Positions 7,641 to 15,943 of a DNA stretch of 64,000 nt are shown here, one piece after another. Position numbers and translations under genes: made by a program. How positions within the stretch are numbered: position 1 is the first letter of the stretch; the number at the start of each line of letters is the position of its first letter. Source of the DNA: Casimicrobiaceae bacterium (GTDB taxonomy: Bacteria > Pseudomonadota > Gammaproteobacteria > Burkholderiales > Casimicrobiaceae); NCBI GenBank assembly GCA_025056355.1, contig JANWWI010000007.1, positions 1 through 64,000 on the forward strand, in the 5' to 3' direction. The notes under the pieces are model-generated. The model searched no databases, was not told the origin of the DNA, and saw only the letters and a program-made list of their open reading frames with translations.

Positions 7641-9053
7641 ATGCAACTGGATCGTTTGCGTGCAGCATTTTCCGGTCGGCTGATCACCGACCCGGAGCAG
7701 ATGGCGCCCTATCTGATCGATTGGCGCAGACGCTGGCAAGGGCGGGCGCTTGCGGTGGCGCAACCCGACACCGCCGAGGATGTGGCGCGCGTGGTGCGTT
7801 GGTGCGCATCCGAGCGCGTGCCCATCGTGCCGCAGGGTGGAAACACTGGCCTCTCGGGGGCAAGCGTGCCGGATGGCTCCGGCCGAGCGCTCGTGCTCTC
7901 GCTCAAGCGGCTTGACCGTGTGCGCTCCGTCGATCCCATCAATCAGACGATGACGGTTGAGGCCGGGGTCGTGCTCGCGCAGGCGCAAGCGGTGGCCGAG
8001 GAGCACGGGCGGCTATTCCCCCTGTCGCTCGCTGCCGAGGGCTCGTGCACGATCGGCGGGAATCTTTCTACCAATGCCGGCGGGGTGGCGGTGCTTCGCT
8101 ACGGCAATGCGCGTGAGCTCTGCTTGGGGCTTGAGGTGGTGACCGCGCAAGGTGAGCTCTGGGATGGCTTGCGCGGCTTGCGCAAGGACAACACCGGCTA
8201 CGACCTGCGCGATCTGTTCATCGGTGCCGAGGGCACGCTCGGGATCATCACCGCGGCGGTGCTCAAGCTCTTCCCCCTGCCGAAGGCGCGGCTGACCGCA
8301 TGGGCGGCGCTTGGGCGGCTGGCCGATGCGGTGGCGCTGCTCGAACGCGCGCGCGAGCGGCTCGCGGAGCGGCTCACCGCGTTTGAGCTGCTCACGGCCC
8401 CCTGCATCACGCTCTTGCTTGAGCAAATCCCCGAACTGCGCTGGCCGATGCGGGAGCGCTCGACCCATGCGGTGCTGATCGAGCTCTCCGAACCCGAGGA
8501 TGAGGCCGCAGGGCGCGCTGCGCTTGAAGCGCTCCTGGCCGAAGCGATGGAGGCCGGATGGATTGGCGATGCGGCCGTGGCGCAGAGCCTTGCGCAGGCG
8601 CGCGCATTCTGGGCGCTGCGCGAGCGCATGAGCGAGGCTCAGGCGCGCGCTGGACGTAACATCAAGCACGATATTGCGCTGCCGATCTCGCGCATCCCGG
8701 CCTTTGTCGAGACGACCAACGCGGCGCTTGAGGCCCGCTACCCGGGGGTACGCATGATCGTCTTTGGCCACTTGGGCGACGGCAATCTGCACTACAACGT
8801 CTCACCGCCGGTCGCCTCGGTCGATGTACTCGATGCGATCGAGCCCGAGGTCAACGCGCTTGTCCATGATGCGGTGCATGCGTCGGGCGGCTCGATTTCG
8901 GCCGAACACGGCGTGGGCGTGCTGCGCCGCGCCGAGGCGCTTCGCTACAAATCGCCCGTGGAGCTCGAACTCATGCGGCGCATCAAGCAGGCGCTCGATC
9001 CGCTCGGCATCTTGAATCCGGGCAAGGGGTTGGGTGATGCTCTCGCGCGCTAG
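7641..9053 (+). CDS. FAD-linked oxidase, GlcD / D-2-hydroxyacid dehydrogenase type
   Basis: 470 residues. I take the ATG at 7641 (MQLDRLRAAF) rather than the earlier in-frame codon at 7560, which would put about 27 basic residues before the domain. The FAD-binding PCMH domain covers about residues 35-215, with VPQGGNTGLSGASVP (pyrophosphate-binding loop), SLAAEGSCTIGGNLSTNAGG and FIGAEGTLGIITAAVLKL. The C-terminal substrate domain has GHLGDGNLHYNV, a conserved metal/substrate-site motif, and SAEHGVGVLRR. Enzymes of this group oxidise D-lactate, glycolate or D-2-hydroxyglutarate and pass electrons to quinone or cytochrome. There is no GlcE or GlcF partner nearby, so a stand-alone D-2-hydroxyacid dehydrogenase is more likely than glycolate oxidase. 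The exact substrate is not determinable. Confidence 0.85.
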   Translation: MQLDRLRAAFSGRLITDPEQMAPYLIDWRRRWQGRALAVAQPDTAEDVARVVRWCASERVPIVPQGGNTGLSGASVPDGSGRALVLSLKRLDRVRSVDPINQTMTVEAGVVLAQAQAVAEEHGRLFPLSLAAEGSCTIGGNLSTNAGGVAVLRYGNARELCLGLEVVTAQGELWDGLRGLRKDNTGYDLRDLFIGAEGTLGIITAAVLKLFPLPKARLTAWAALGRLADAVALLERARERLAERLTAFELLTAPCITLLLEQIPELRWPMRERSTHAVLIELSEPEDEAAGRAALEALLAEAMEAGWIGDAAVAQSLAQARAFWALRERMSEAQARAGRNIKHDIALPISRIPAFVETTNAALEARYPGVRMIVFGHLGDGNLHYNVSPPVASVDVLDAIEPEVNALVHDAVHASGGSISAEHGVGVLRRAEALRYKSPVELELMRRIKQALDPLGILNPGKGLGDALAR

Positions 9054-9271
9054 CGCGGCGAGGGCAAATCCGCGCTCGTCAGACACGCTCGTTGGGGCGG
9101 CCGAGCGTCAATTTTGCGCCGAAGACACAAGGGGCTTGACGGCAAAACCCGCGCATTGCGGTTGAGGATCTTGCCAGTGTTTGCCGCGCGCGTTTGAATC
9201 TTGCTTTCAGAACACGCAGCGCCGCGCTTGCTCGCCCGCGCGCTGCACAACAAGCAAGGAGGAAACACTTC

Positions 9272-10528
9272 ATGAAGCAAAGCGCGCGCAAAGCAGTCGT
9301 CGTCGTTGCCGCCTCGGCCCTTGCGGCCGGCTGTGCCATGCTGCCGGGCAGCTCGGGCGGACCCGCTGTGGTGTGGCCCGATCTGATCATTCAGCTGCAT
9401 CAAACGCAGGGGGCCTTTCTTGTCGATCCCAAAACCGATCGTGTGGTGGCCAATCTGCCCACGGGGGCCATGGCGAACCTTGGCTCCACAACCCCCGACG
9501 GACGCAAGGTCTACATCGCCAACGAGGCCGTGGGCGGACGCAACGTCTTTGTGATCGATCTGAACGAGCGGCGCGAAATCGCGCGGCTGGAAACCGGCAA
9601 CCGGCCGAAGCATCCTTCGGTTTCGCCCGATGGCAAGTGGGCCTTTATCAACCACTGGGGCTTGGACAACGGCAAGCTGCGCCTCACCTTCATTGATACG
9701 GCGACCGATCGCATCAGCAAGGTGATCGACCTCGATGTGCGCGGCAGTCTCCCGGGGCCCACCCCGACCTCGATGCACAACGCCTGGAGCCTGGATTCGC
9801 GCTACCTGTTCACCGTGAACCGAGTCGACGATGAGCTCGTGATCGTAGACACACGCGATTGGAGCGTGGCGCGCAAAGCGATGCCTTCCAAGCCGCACTA
9901 TCCGGTGCCAAGCCCGGATGGGCGCGAGCTGTGGATGGTGGTCGAAGGACGTGATGCGAGCAACCCGCCGATGGCGATCATCTACGACCTCACACGGCCC
10001 GGCATGCCGGAGGTGGGTCGGCTCATGCAGCCCTTACAAGCGCAAACCGTGATCGAAGGGCACCACGGCAACTTCTCGCAAGACGGTCGCTACTTTTTCA
10101 TGCTGAACCGCGGCCCTGGCAACCGAAGCGAAGGCACGGAAGTGGCCGTGTTCGATGCAAAAACCCGGCAGTTGGTGAAGGTCATTCAAACCGGCTCCAC
10201 GGGGATCGGCCACACCTACAACACGCCCGATGGACGCTATGCCGTGGTGACCAACTACGGCAACAACATCGTCTCGATCATCGAGCTCTCCACCCTGTCC
10301 GTCGTGCGGGATTTGCCGGTCGGCAAAGGGCGAAACGGTCATGTGGCCTTCACGAAAGACGGGCGTTTTGCCTATGTCTCGAATGCAGGCGATGGCAACT
10401 TGCACAAAATCGACATGCAGGCGCTGCGTGTGGTCGGCGAGATCAAAACGGCCAATGCCCCGGGCGGTGCACAGGTGTTCAACGTCTGGACCAACGTGTT
10501 CGAGGAGTTGCCGCGTCACACGCGTTAG
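9272..10528 (+). CDS. YncE-like beta-propeller lipoprotein
   Basis: 418 residues. The ATG at 9272 is preceded by AAGGAGG at about 9256 and opens a lipoprotein signal peptide, MKQSARKAVVVVAASALAAG followed by the lipobox cysteine, so the longer in-frame start at 9194 is rejected. The mature part is a run of about seven beta-propeller blades with repeated phrases such as TTPDGRKVYIAN, VSPDGKWAF, PSPDGRELW, YNTPDGRYAVVTNYGNN and FTKDGRFAYVSNAGDG, as in YncE and cytochrome-d1-like propeller proteins. No haem motif CxxCH is present. It is probably anchored on the periplasmic face of a membrane. The role is unknown; related propellers are often found with quinoprotein or metal-related systems, but the neighbours here give no support for that. 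Confidence 0.75.
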   Translation: MKQSARKAVVVVAASALAAGCAMLPGSSGGPAVVWPDLIIQLHQTQGAFLVDPKTDRVVANLPTGAMANLGSTTPDGRKVYIANEAVGGRNVFVIDLNERREIARLETGNRPKHPSVSPDGKWAFINHWGLDNGKLRLTFIDTATDRISKVIDLDVRGSLPGPTPTSMHNAWSLDSRYLFTVNRVDDELVIVDTRDWSVARKAMPSKPHYPVPSPDGRELWMVVEGRDASNPPMAIIYDLTRPGMPEVGRLMQPLQAQTVIEGHHGNFSQDGRYFFMLNRGPGNRSEGTEVAVFDAKTRQLVKVIQTGSTGIGHTYNTPDGRYAVVTNYGNNIVSIIELSTLSVVRDLPVGKGRNGHVAFTKDGRFAYVSNAGDGNLHKIDMQALRVVGEIKTANAPGGAQVFNVWTNVFEELPRHTR

Positions 10529-10541
10529 GGATGCGAGGGTA

Positions 10542-10848
10542 GCCCTCACCCCTGCCCCTCTCCCGCGGGGAGAGGGGAAAAAGAAACCCGCTCGCACAAC
10601 ACGTAATTGAAGAGGCTTTGGCCTCTTCCTCCGAGGAGAAAGGGGAAGCAAGAACCCCCGCCGCAGGGAGCGGGTGGCCCGCCGGGCTGGGTGAGGGAGC
10701 TGGCGGTGAGATGGGTTCGGCTCTCCCTCTTCCACCGGAGATGAAGCCCCGTCAATCCCTCACCCCTAACCCCTCTCCCAGGGGGAGAGGGGAAAGACAA
10801 ACCCTCTCCCGCCGGGAGAGGGTGGCCCGAAGGGCCAGGTGAGGGGGC
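10542..10848. repeat. Cluster of GC-rich palindromic repeats between convergent genes
   Basis: The 337-base gap 10529-10865 between the ends of the propeller gene and livF has no gene. It contains four copies of the same element family seen at 5.2 kb: about 10542-10580 (CCTCTCCCGCGGGGAGAGG), a degenerate copy at about 10655-10699, about 10755-10797 (CCTCTCCCAGGGGGAGAGG) and about 10802-10848 (CCCTCTCCCGCCGGGAGAGG). The strong stems lie between two converging transcription units and could end or protect both messages (inference). Confidence 0.8.
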
Positions 10849-10865
10849 AGAGCGGAAGCTCGCTC

Positions 10866-11669
10866 CTACGCCAACCAACGCTTGCGCCGGCGGTAACTCT
10901 TGACCTCGCGGAAGCTCTGCCGCCTGCCCGAGGAGACGCCGAGGTAGAACTCCTTCACATCCTCGTTATCTGCAAGCGCCTTGGCCTCGCCGTCCATCAC
11001 CACGCGGCCGTTTTCGAGGATGTAGCCATAGTCGGCGTACTTGAGCGCGATGTTGGTGTTTTGCTCGGCCAGCAGGATCGAAACCCCTTCCTTCTGATTG
11101 AGGTCGCGCACGATCTCGAAGATTTCGGAGACGATCTGCGGCGCAAGCCCCATCGAGGGCTCATCGAGCAGGATCATCTTCGGGGCGGCCATGAGCGCGC
11201 GGCCGAGCGCGGTCATTTGCTGCTCGCCGCCCGAGGTGTAGCCGGCAAGCGACTTGCGCCGCTCTTTGAGCCGCGGGAAGTAGTGATAGACCTTTTCAAG
11301 CTCGGCCTGCATCTGCGCGCGCGATAGCGAACGCGTGTAGGCCCCCGTCATGAGGTTTTCTTCGACGGTCAGGTGGGCGAAGCAATGCCGGCCTTCCATC
11401 ACTTGGCAAATGCCCATGCGCACCAGATCGGTGGTGGTGAGCCGATCGGTGCGCACGCCGTCGAATTCGATCGAGCCTTTGGTGACCTCCCCACGCTCGG
11501 TGCGAAGCAGGTTGGAAATGGCCTTGAGCGTGGTGCTTTTCCCCGCGCCGTTTGCACCTAAGAGCGTGACGATCTTGCCCTTGGGCACCTGAAGCGACAC
11601 GCCCTTGAGCACAAGGATGACGTGGTCGTAGATGACCTCGATGTTGTTGACGGAAAGATAAGCGCTCAT
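10866..11669 (-). CDS. livF: Branched-chain-type ABC transporter ATPase LivF
   Basis: 267 residues from the ATG at 11669; a TTG two codons upstream is also possible. Walker A is GANGAGKST, the signature is TSGGEQQM, and Walker B is KMILLDEPSMGLAP, followed by the H-loop region in ILLAEQNTNIAL where a glutamine replaces the usual histidine, as is normal for LivF. With LivG it forms the ATPase pair of a LIV-type (HAAT) uptake system. It is the last gene of the operon that starts at 17886. The C-terminus has a short basic tail (SYRRRKRWLA). The ligand of the system is not shown by the sequence; the two CoA ligases nearby suggest a carboxylic acid rather than leucine. Confidence 0.9.
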   Translation of the reverse strand: MSAYLSVNNIEVIYDHVILVLKGVSLQVPKGKIVTLLGANGAGKSTTLKAISNLLRTERGEVTKGSIEFDGVRTDRLTTTDLVRMGICQVMEGRHCFAHLTVEENLMTGAYTRSLSRAQMQAELEKVYHYFPRLKERRKSLAGYTSGGEQQMTALGRALMAAPKMILLDEPSMGLAPQIVSEIFEIVRDLNQKEGVSILLAEQNTNIALKYADYGYILENGRVVMDGEAKALADNEDVKEFYLGVSSGRRQSFREVKSYRRRKRWLA

Positions 11670-11772
11670 GCTCAAGATCGCGCGATGGGATCAGGCAGCG
11701 TGGGCGTGTCGGCGGCGACCGCGCAAAGCTTGAAAAAATCGGCCAACCTTGCGTGGTGCCGACACGCCGGCG

Positions 11773-11815
11773 CTGCCGCCTCGGAGGCGGGAAGCAACCT
11801 CCCGCCCGAGGCAGC
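11773..11815 (-). terminator. Imperfect GC-rich hairpin after livJ
   Basis: The sequence around GCCTCGGAGGCGGGA, loop AGCAACC, then TCCCGCCCGAGGC forms a long stem with a two-base bulge, just 15 bases past the livJ stop on the minus strand and before livF. It lacks a T run, so full termination is doubtful. More likely it attenuates or stabilises, giving more of the binding-protein message than of livF (inference). Confidence 0.5.
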
Positions 11816-11829
11816 CCCACAAGCCGGCT

Positions 11830-13149
11830 TTAGAGCTTCAGGCAGCCGGGGGTGATTTTTTTCTCCTGGGCGTATTTGAGCGAAGATTCGCGCACCATTT
11901 GCTGAATCATCGCCCGATCGCCCATGATCCAGTTGGGCGTGACGGCCCGCCACTGCTTGCCATCCCAGGTCTGCACCTTGACCGCGCCCGAGCCTTCGTG
12001 ATCCTGGCAGGAAGTCTTGATCGGCGGGAACATGCCCAGCACGCCCAGTTCGCGCTGGCGCTTCTCGTCGATGTTCAAGTTCTCAAGCGCCCAGCGCATC
12101 TGCTCGCCCGTAATCGGTTTGCCCTTGCCGAAGCGTTCCTGGGCGATGCGCATGGCTTCCACGTAGATGATCGCCGCCGTGACGCCGCGCATGTGATAGA
12201 CCGAACCGATACGGTCGCGGTCGGCCAGATTGCCCTTGCCAGCGCCGTAGACCTTCTGCCGGATCTCCTCGATGAGCGGGTACTTGCCCGGGGTGTTGAA
12301 GGTCATCGTGGAATAGCCCTTGGCGGCGTCACCGGCGGGGATGACGTCCTCTTCGGAGCCGGCCCACCAGACGCCGAGGATCTTCTCACGCGGATAACCG
12401 ACCCGCGCCGCGGTCTTGAGCGCCACGGCATTCATCACGCCCCAGCCCCAGAGGATCACGTAGTCCGGATTCTCGCGGCGGATTTGCAGCCACTGGGCGT
12501 TTTGTTCGTTACCCGGGTGCGCCACCGGAATCTTCACCAGCGTGAAGCCGAGTTTTTTCTCGTAGGCCTCAAACACCGGGAAGGGCTCCTTGCCATAGGC
12601 CGAGTCATGGTAGAGGTGCACGATCTTCTTGCCGCGCAGCTTTTCCATGCCGCCTTCCTTGTCGCCCAGGTACTTGATCATGCCGGCGGCCTGGTTCCAG
12701 TAGTTTGTGATGAGCGGGAAGACCCACGGGAAGACTTCGCCGTTGGCTGCATCCGAGCGGCCGTAGCCCATGGTCGTCATCGGAATCTTGTCGTTGGGCA
12801 GCCGGTCGAGGATGCCGTAGGCGATGCCTGTCGACAGCGGCTCAACCACCGTGGCCCCGCCGCCACGCTTCTTGAGCCGCTCGTAGCACTCCACCCCGCG
12901 CGAGGCGTTGTATTCGGTCTCGCACTCTTCCCAGACGATCTTGACCCCGTTGACCCCGCCTTTCATGTTGACGAGGTTGAAGTAGTCGATCACGCCGCCG
13001 AAGATGCCGGTGCCGCCCGAGGCGTAGGGCCCGACGCGGTAGGACAGAAGCGGCACGAATTGTTCGTTGGCAAGCGCCGAGGGCACGGTGAGGGCCGTGG
13101 TGGCGGCCGCGCCAAGCGCGACCAGCCAGCGGGTGAGCTTGGTGTTCAT
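11830..13149 (-). CDS. LIV-type ABC transporter substrate-binding protein
   Basis: 439 residues. The ATG at 13149 follows an excellent AAAGGAGG and begins a secretion signal (MNTKLTRWLVALGAAATTAL, cleavage near ALA-NE). The rest is a periplasmic binding protein of the branched-chain type: TGIFGGVIDYFNLVN near the start, VVEPLSTGIAYGILD, HLYHDSAYGKEP in the hinge region, and PDYVILWGWGVMNAVALKTA. It captures the solute and docks on LivH/LivM. At about 439 residues it is somewhat longer than leucine-binding LivJ/LivK (about 370) and fits the larger subgroup often linked to aromatic or other carboxylic acid transport. The frame stays open far upstream, but that is over livM and lacks a start with a ribosome site. 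It lies between livM and livF. Confidence 0.88.
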   Translation of the reverse strand: MNTKLTRWLVALGAAATTALTVPSALANEQFVPLLSYRVGPYASGGTGIFGGVIDYFNLVNMKGGVNGVKIVWEECETEYNASRGVECYERLKKRGGGATVVEPLSTGIAYGILDRLPNDKIPMTTMGYGRSDAANGEVFPWVFPLITNYWNQAAGMIKYLGDKEGGMEKLRGKKIVHLYHDSAYGKEPFPVFEAYEKKLGFTLVKIPVAHPGNEQNAQWLQIRRENPDYVILWGWGVMNAVALKTAARVGYPREKILGVWWAGSEEDVIPAGDAAKGYSTMTFNTPGKYPLIEEIRQKVYGAGKGNLADRDRIGSVYHMRGVTAAIIYVEAMRIAQERFGKGKPITGEQMRWALENLNIDEKRQRELGVLGMFPPIKTSCQDHEGSGAVKVQTWDGKQWRAVTPNWIMGDRAMIQQMVRESSLKYAQEKKITPGCLKL

Positions 13150-13202
13150 GACAATGAGACCTCCTTTCTGCGAGTGGTTGGCATGATGTGCGTGCATCGG
13201 AA

Positions 13203-14261
13203 TCAGTGCGGGAACGGCCATAGCCGCAGCTTTTCCTTGCCGATTTGCCACAGCCGGGCAAGCCCGTGCGGCTCCGCGATCAGGAAAAAGATGATGAGCG
13301 AACCGAAGATCATGAGCTCGACATTTGAGGTGACCGAGTTGGGCAGCCCTGTGTAGTGCACGATCCAGGACAACACGATCGGGATGAGCACGATAAACCC
13401 GGCGCCCAAAAATGAACCTAGGATCGACCCGACCCCGCCGATGATGATCATGAACAAGATGCGGAAGGAGAGGTCGAGGTTGTACGCCTCGGGTTCGACG
13501 GTCCCCAGATAGCAATAGGCATAGAGCGCGCCGGCCACGCCGCAGTAGAAGGAGCTTACGGCGAAGGCGCTGAGCTTGGCGCGCATCAGGCGGATGCCGA
13601 TCACCTCGGCCGCTACGTCCATATCGCGCACGGCCATCCACGAGCGTCCGACGTTCGAGCGCACGAGGTTTTTGGCGATCAGGGCCATGACCACCACGAT
13701 CGTGAGCACGAGCAGATACTTCTCGGCCGGCGTGTCGAAGTGATAGCCCGCAATGACCACCTGCTGGGCTGTGATGACGCCCGAGGGGGAGTAGTTCGTA
13801 AACCACGGCACCTTGGTCAGGCACCAGACGACAAAGAACTGGGTCGCCAGGGTCGAAGCCGCCAGATAAAAGCCTCGGATTCGCAGTGAGGGCAGACCGA
13901 AGAGGAGCCCGACCAGCGCCGCACAGATGCCGCCGAGAATGAAGGCGAGCAGGATAGGCATGCCCTCGATGCGAAGCACGAAGTTGTAGCTTGCAAAGGC
14001 CCCCACCGCCATAAAGGCGGCCGTGCCGAGCGAGAGCTGCCCCGCGTAGCCGGTCAGGATGTTCAAGCCGAGCGCGGCCAGCGAAAGGATCAGAAACGGA
14101 ATCAGGAGGGCCGAGAACACATACGGCGTGGCCACGAGCGGCACGACCACGAACGCAAGCACGGCGAGCACGAGCATCGCAATGCGGTCTTGCCGGATCG
14201 GGAAGATTTGGCTGTCGGCTTCGTAGCTCGTCTTGAACTGACCGGCTTCGCGGTAGATCAC
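13203..14261 (-). CDS. livM: LIV-type ABC transporter permease LivM
   Basis: 352 residues, starting at a GTG at 14261, three bases after the livH stop. It has about ten hydrophobic segments and the LivM hallmarks LGLNILTGYAGQLSLGTAAF, SLRIRGFYLAASTLA, GRSWMAVRDMDVAAEVIGI (the EAA-like coupling loop that contacts the ATPases) and IIIGGVGSILGSFLGAGF. It pairs with LivH in the inner membrane to form the channel. The N-terminal 28 residues are hydrophilic, as is common in this family. The assignment is firm; the transported solute is not known. Confidence 0.92.
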   Translation of the reverse strand: MIYREAGQFKTSYEADSQIFPIRQDRIAMLVLAVLAFVVVPLVATPYVFSALLIPFLILSLAALGLNILTGYAGQLSLGTAAFMAVGAFASYNFVLRIEGMPILLAFILGGICAALVGLLFGLPSLRIRGFYLAASTLATQFFVVWCLTKVPWFTNYSPSGVITAQQVVIAGYHFDTPAEKYLLVLTIVVVMALIAKNLVRSNVGRSWMAVRDMDVAAEVIGIRLMRAKLSAFAVSSFYCGVAGALYAYCYLGTVEPEAYNLDLSFRILFMIIIGGVGSILGSFLGAGFIVLIPIVLSWIVHYTGLPNSVTSNVELMIFGSLIIFFLIAEPHGLARLWQIGKEKLRLWPFPH

Positions 14262-14264
14262 GCT

Positions 14265-15161
14265 TCACACCCTCCGGATGATTTTTTCGCCGAAGAGCCC
14301 TTCGGGCCGCACGAGCAGGAACAAAAGCGCAAGCACGTACGGAAACCAGCTCTCGATGCCGCCGCGCACGTAGGGCCCGAGGAAGACTTCGGCGAGCTTT
14401 TCACTGGCGCCGATGATGAGGCCGCCCACGATCGCTCCGGGCACCGAGGTAAAGCCGCCCAAAATGAGCACCGGCAGCGCCTTGAGCGCCACAAAGGTGA
14501 GCGCGAACTGCACCCCATTTCGCGCGCCCCAGAGCAGGCCCGCCACCAGCGCAACGATCCCCGCCACGGCCCAGACGATCGCCCAGACCTGCTTGAGCGG
14601 AATGCCGACCGTGAGCGCAGCCTGATGGTCATCGGCCACGGCACGCAACGCCCGGCCGATCTTCGTCCGGTTGAAGACGAAGGCGAGCACTGCCACGAGC
14701 ACCCCACAGATGAGCGCCGCAAACACGTCAAACTGCGACACAAGGAGCCCCGTGCGCTCCATAACCCATTCGAAGGGGATGTCTTCGAGTCCAATGTCGA
14801 GCTTGCGCACGTTGGCGCCCCAGATGAGCTGGGCGAAGCCTTCGATGAAGAAGGTGAGCCCGATCGTGGCCATGAACAGCGTGATGTCGTGCTGGTTGAC
14901 CAGGGGTCGCAGCACGAAGCGCTCCGTGGCAAAAGCGAGCACGACCATCACCGCCGCCGCGATCGGGATCGCGGCCCAAAGCGAAAGGCCGAATTCGTCT
15001 TTCAGGCCTGCCACGGTGAGCGCGGCGAAAAACACCATCGCGCCTTGCGCGAAGTTGAACACGCCCGAGGCTTTGAAGATCAGCACAAAGCCAAGCGCCA
15101 CGAGGGCATACATCACGCCCGACAGTAGCCCCGCGATCAGCACTTCGAAAAAGAACTGCAT
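14265..15161 (-). CDS. livH: LIV-type ABC transporter permease LivH
   Basis: 298 residues from the ATG at 15161, the usual LivH length. It has about eight membrane segments and the family stretches SGVMYALVALGFVLIFKASG and FNFAQGAMVFFAA near the start, and GRALRAVADDHQAALTVGI as the cytoplasmic coupling loop. GGFTSVPGAIVGGLIIG is near the end. The start overlaps the livG stop by one base (TGATG), so translation is coupled. It forms the membrane heterodimer with LivM. Confidence 0.92.
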   Translation of the reverse strand: MQFFFEVLIAGLLSGVMYALVALGFVLIFKASGVFNFAQGAMVFFAALTVAGLKDEFGLSLWAAIPIAAAVMVVLAFATERFVLRPLVNQHDITLFMATIGLTFFIEGFAQLIWGANVRKLDIGLEDIPFEWVMERTGLLVSQFDVFAALICGVLVAVLAFVFNRTKIGRALRAVADDHQAALTVGIPLKQVWAIVWAVAGIVALVAGLLWGARNGVQFALTFVALKALPVLILGGFTSVPGAIVGGLIIGASEKLAEVFLGPYVRGGIESWFPYVLALLFLLVRPEGLFGEKIIRRV

Positions 15162-15943
15162 CAGTGCGCTCCGAGGTAGGCTTTGATGACCTCCGGGTTG
15201 GTGCGAACCTCCTCCGGGGTGCCGTCGGCGATCTTGCGCCCGTAGTCAAGCACGACTACCCGGTCGGAGATGTCCATGACCACGCCCATGTCGTGTTCGA
15301 TCAGCACGATCGTGGTGCCGAACTGCTCGTTGGTTTCGAGGATGAAACGGCACATGTCCTGCTTCTCTTCGACATTCATGCCGGCCATCGGCTCGTCGAG
15401 CAGAAGCAGGGTCGGCTCGGCGGCAAGCGCCCGCGCAAGCTCGACGCGCTTTTTGATGCCATAGGGCAGCCGCGCCACCGGCACCTTGCGCACATGCTGC
15501 AGTTCGAGAAAGTCAATGATCTCCTCGACCTTGCGCCGGTGCTGCATCTCCTCTCGCCGCGCGCGGCCAAACCACAGAGCTTGCTCAAACAGCGTGGCGC
15601 GCATCTTGAGGTTGCGGCCGGTCATGATGTTGTCGAGGACGCTCATGCCCGAGAAGAGCGCGATGTTTTGGAACGTGCGCGCGATGCCTTGCTCGGCCGC
15701 TTTGTGCGTGTCCACATCACGCCGCGTTTCACCGCGGAAGGTGATCGTGCCCTCCTGCGGGTGGTAGACGCCGTTGATCACGTTGAGCATCGAGCTCTTG
15801 CCGGCGCCGTTGGGGCCGATGATCGCGCGGATCTCATGTTCGCGCACATCGAATGACACATCGGTGAGCGCTTTGACGCCACCGAAGCGCAGCGAGACAT
15901 GGTTGACCGAGAGCAGGACGGGACCGATCCGACGCGCGTTCAT
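15161..15943 (-). CDS. livG: LIV-type ABC transporter ATPase LivG
   Basis: 260 residues, ATG at 15943, overlapping the stop of the acyl-CoA synthetase gene by four bases (ATGA). Walker A is GPNGAGKSS, the signature-like region is ARLPYGIKKRVELARALA (the degenerate signature typical of LivG), Walker B is LLLLDEPMAGMN, and the switch is VLIEHDMGVVMDIS. It energises LivHM together with LivF. The operon order, ligase-livG-livH-livM-livJ-livF, is a recurrent betaproteobacterial arrangement. Confidence 0.92.
   Translation of the reverse strand: MNARRIGPVLLSVNHVSLRFGGVKALTDVSFDVREHEIRAIIGPNGAGKSSMLNVINGVYHPQEGTITFRGETRRDVDTHKAAEQGIARTFQNIALFSGMSVLDNIMTGRNLKMRATLFEQALWFGRARREEMQHRRKVEEIIDFLELQHVRKVPVARLPYGIKKRVELARALAAEPTLLLLDEPMAGMNVEEKQDMCRFILETNEQFGTTIVLIEHDMGVVMDISDRVVVLDYGRKIADGTPEEVRTNPEVIKAYLGAH

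Noticed and set aside
11749-13356. 535-residue plus-strand frame opposite livJ
   Set aside because: Antisense to a gene with signal peptide, ribosome site and family motifs.
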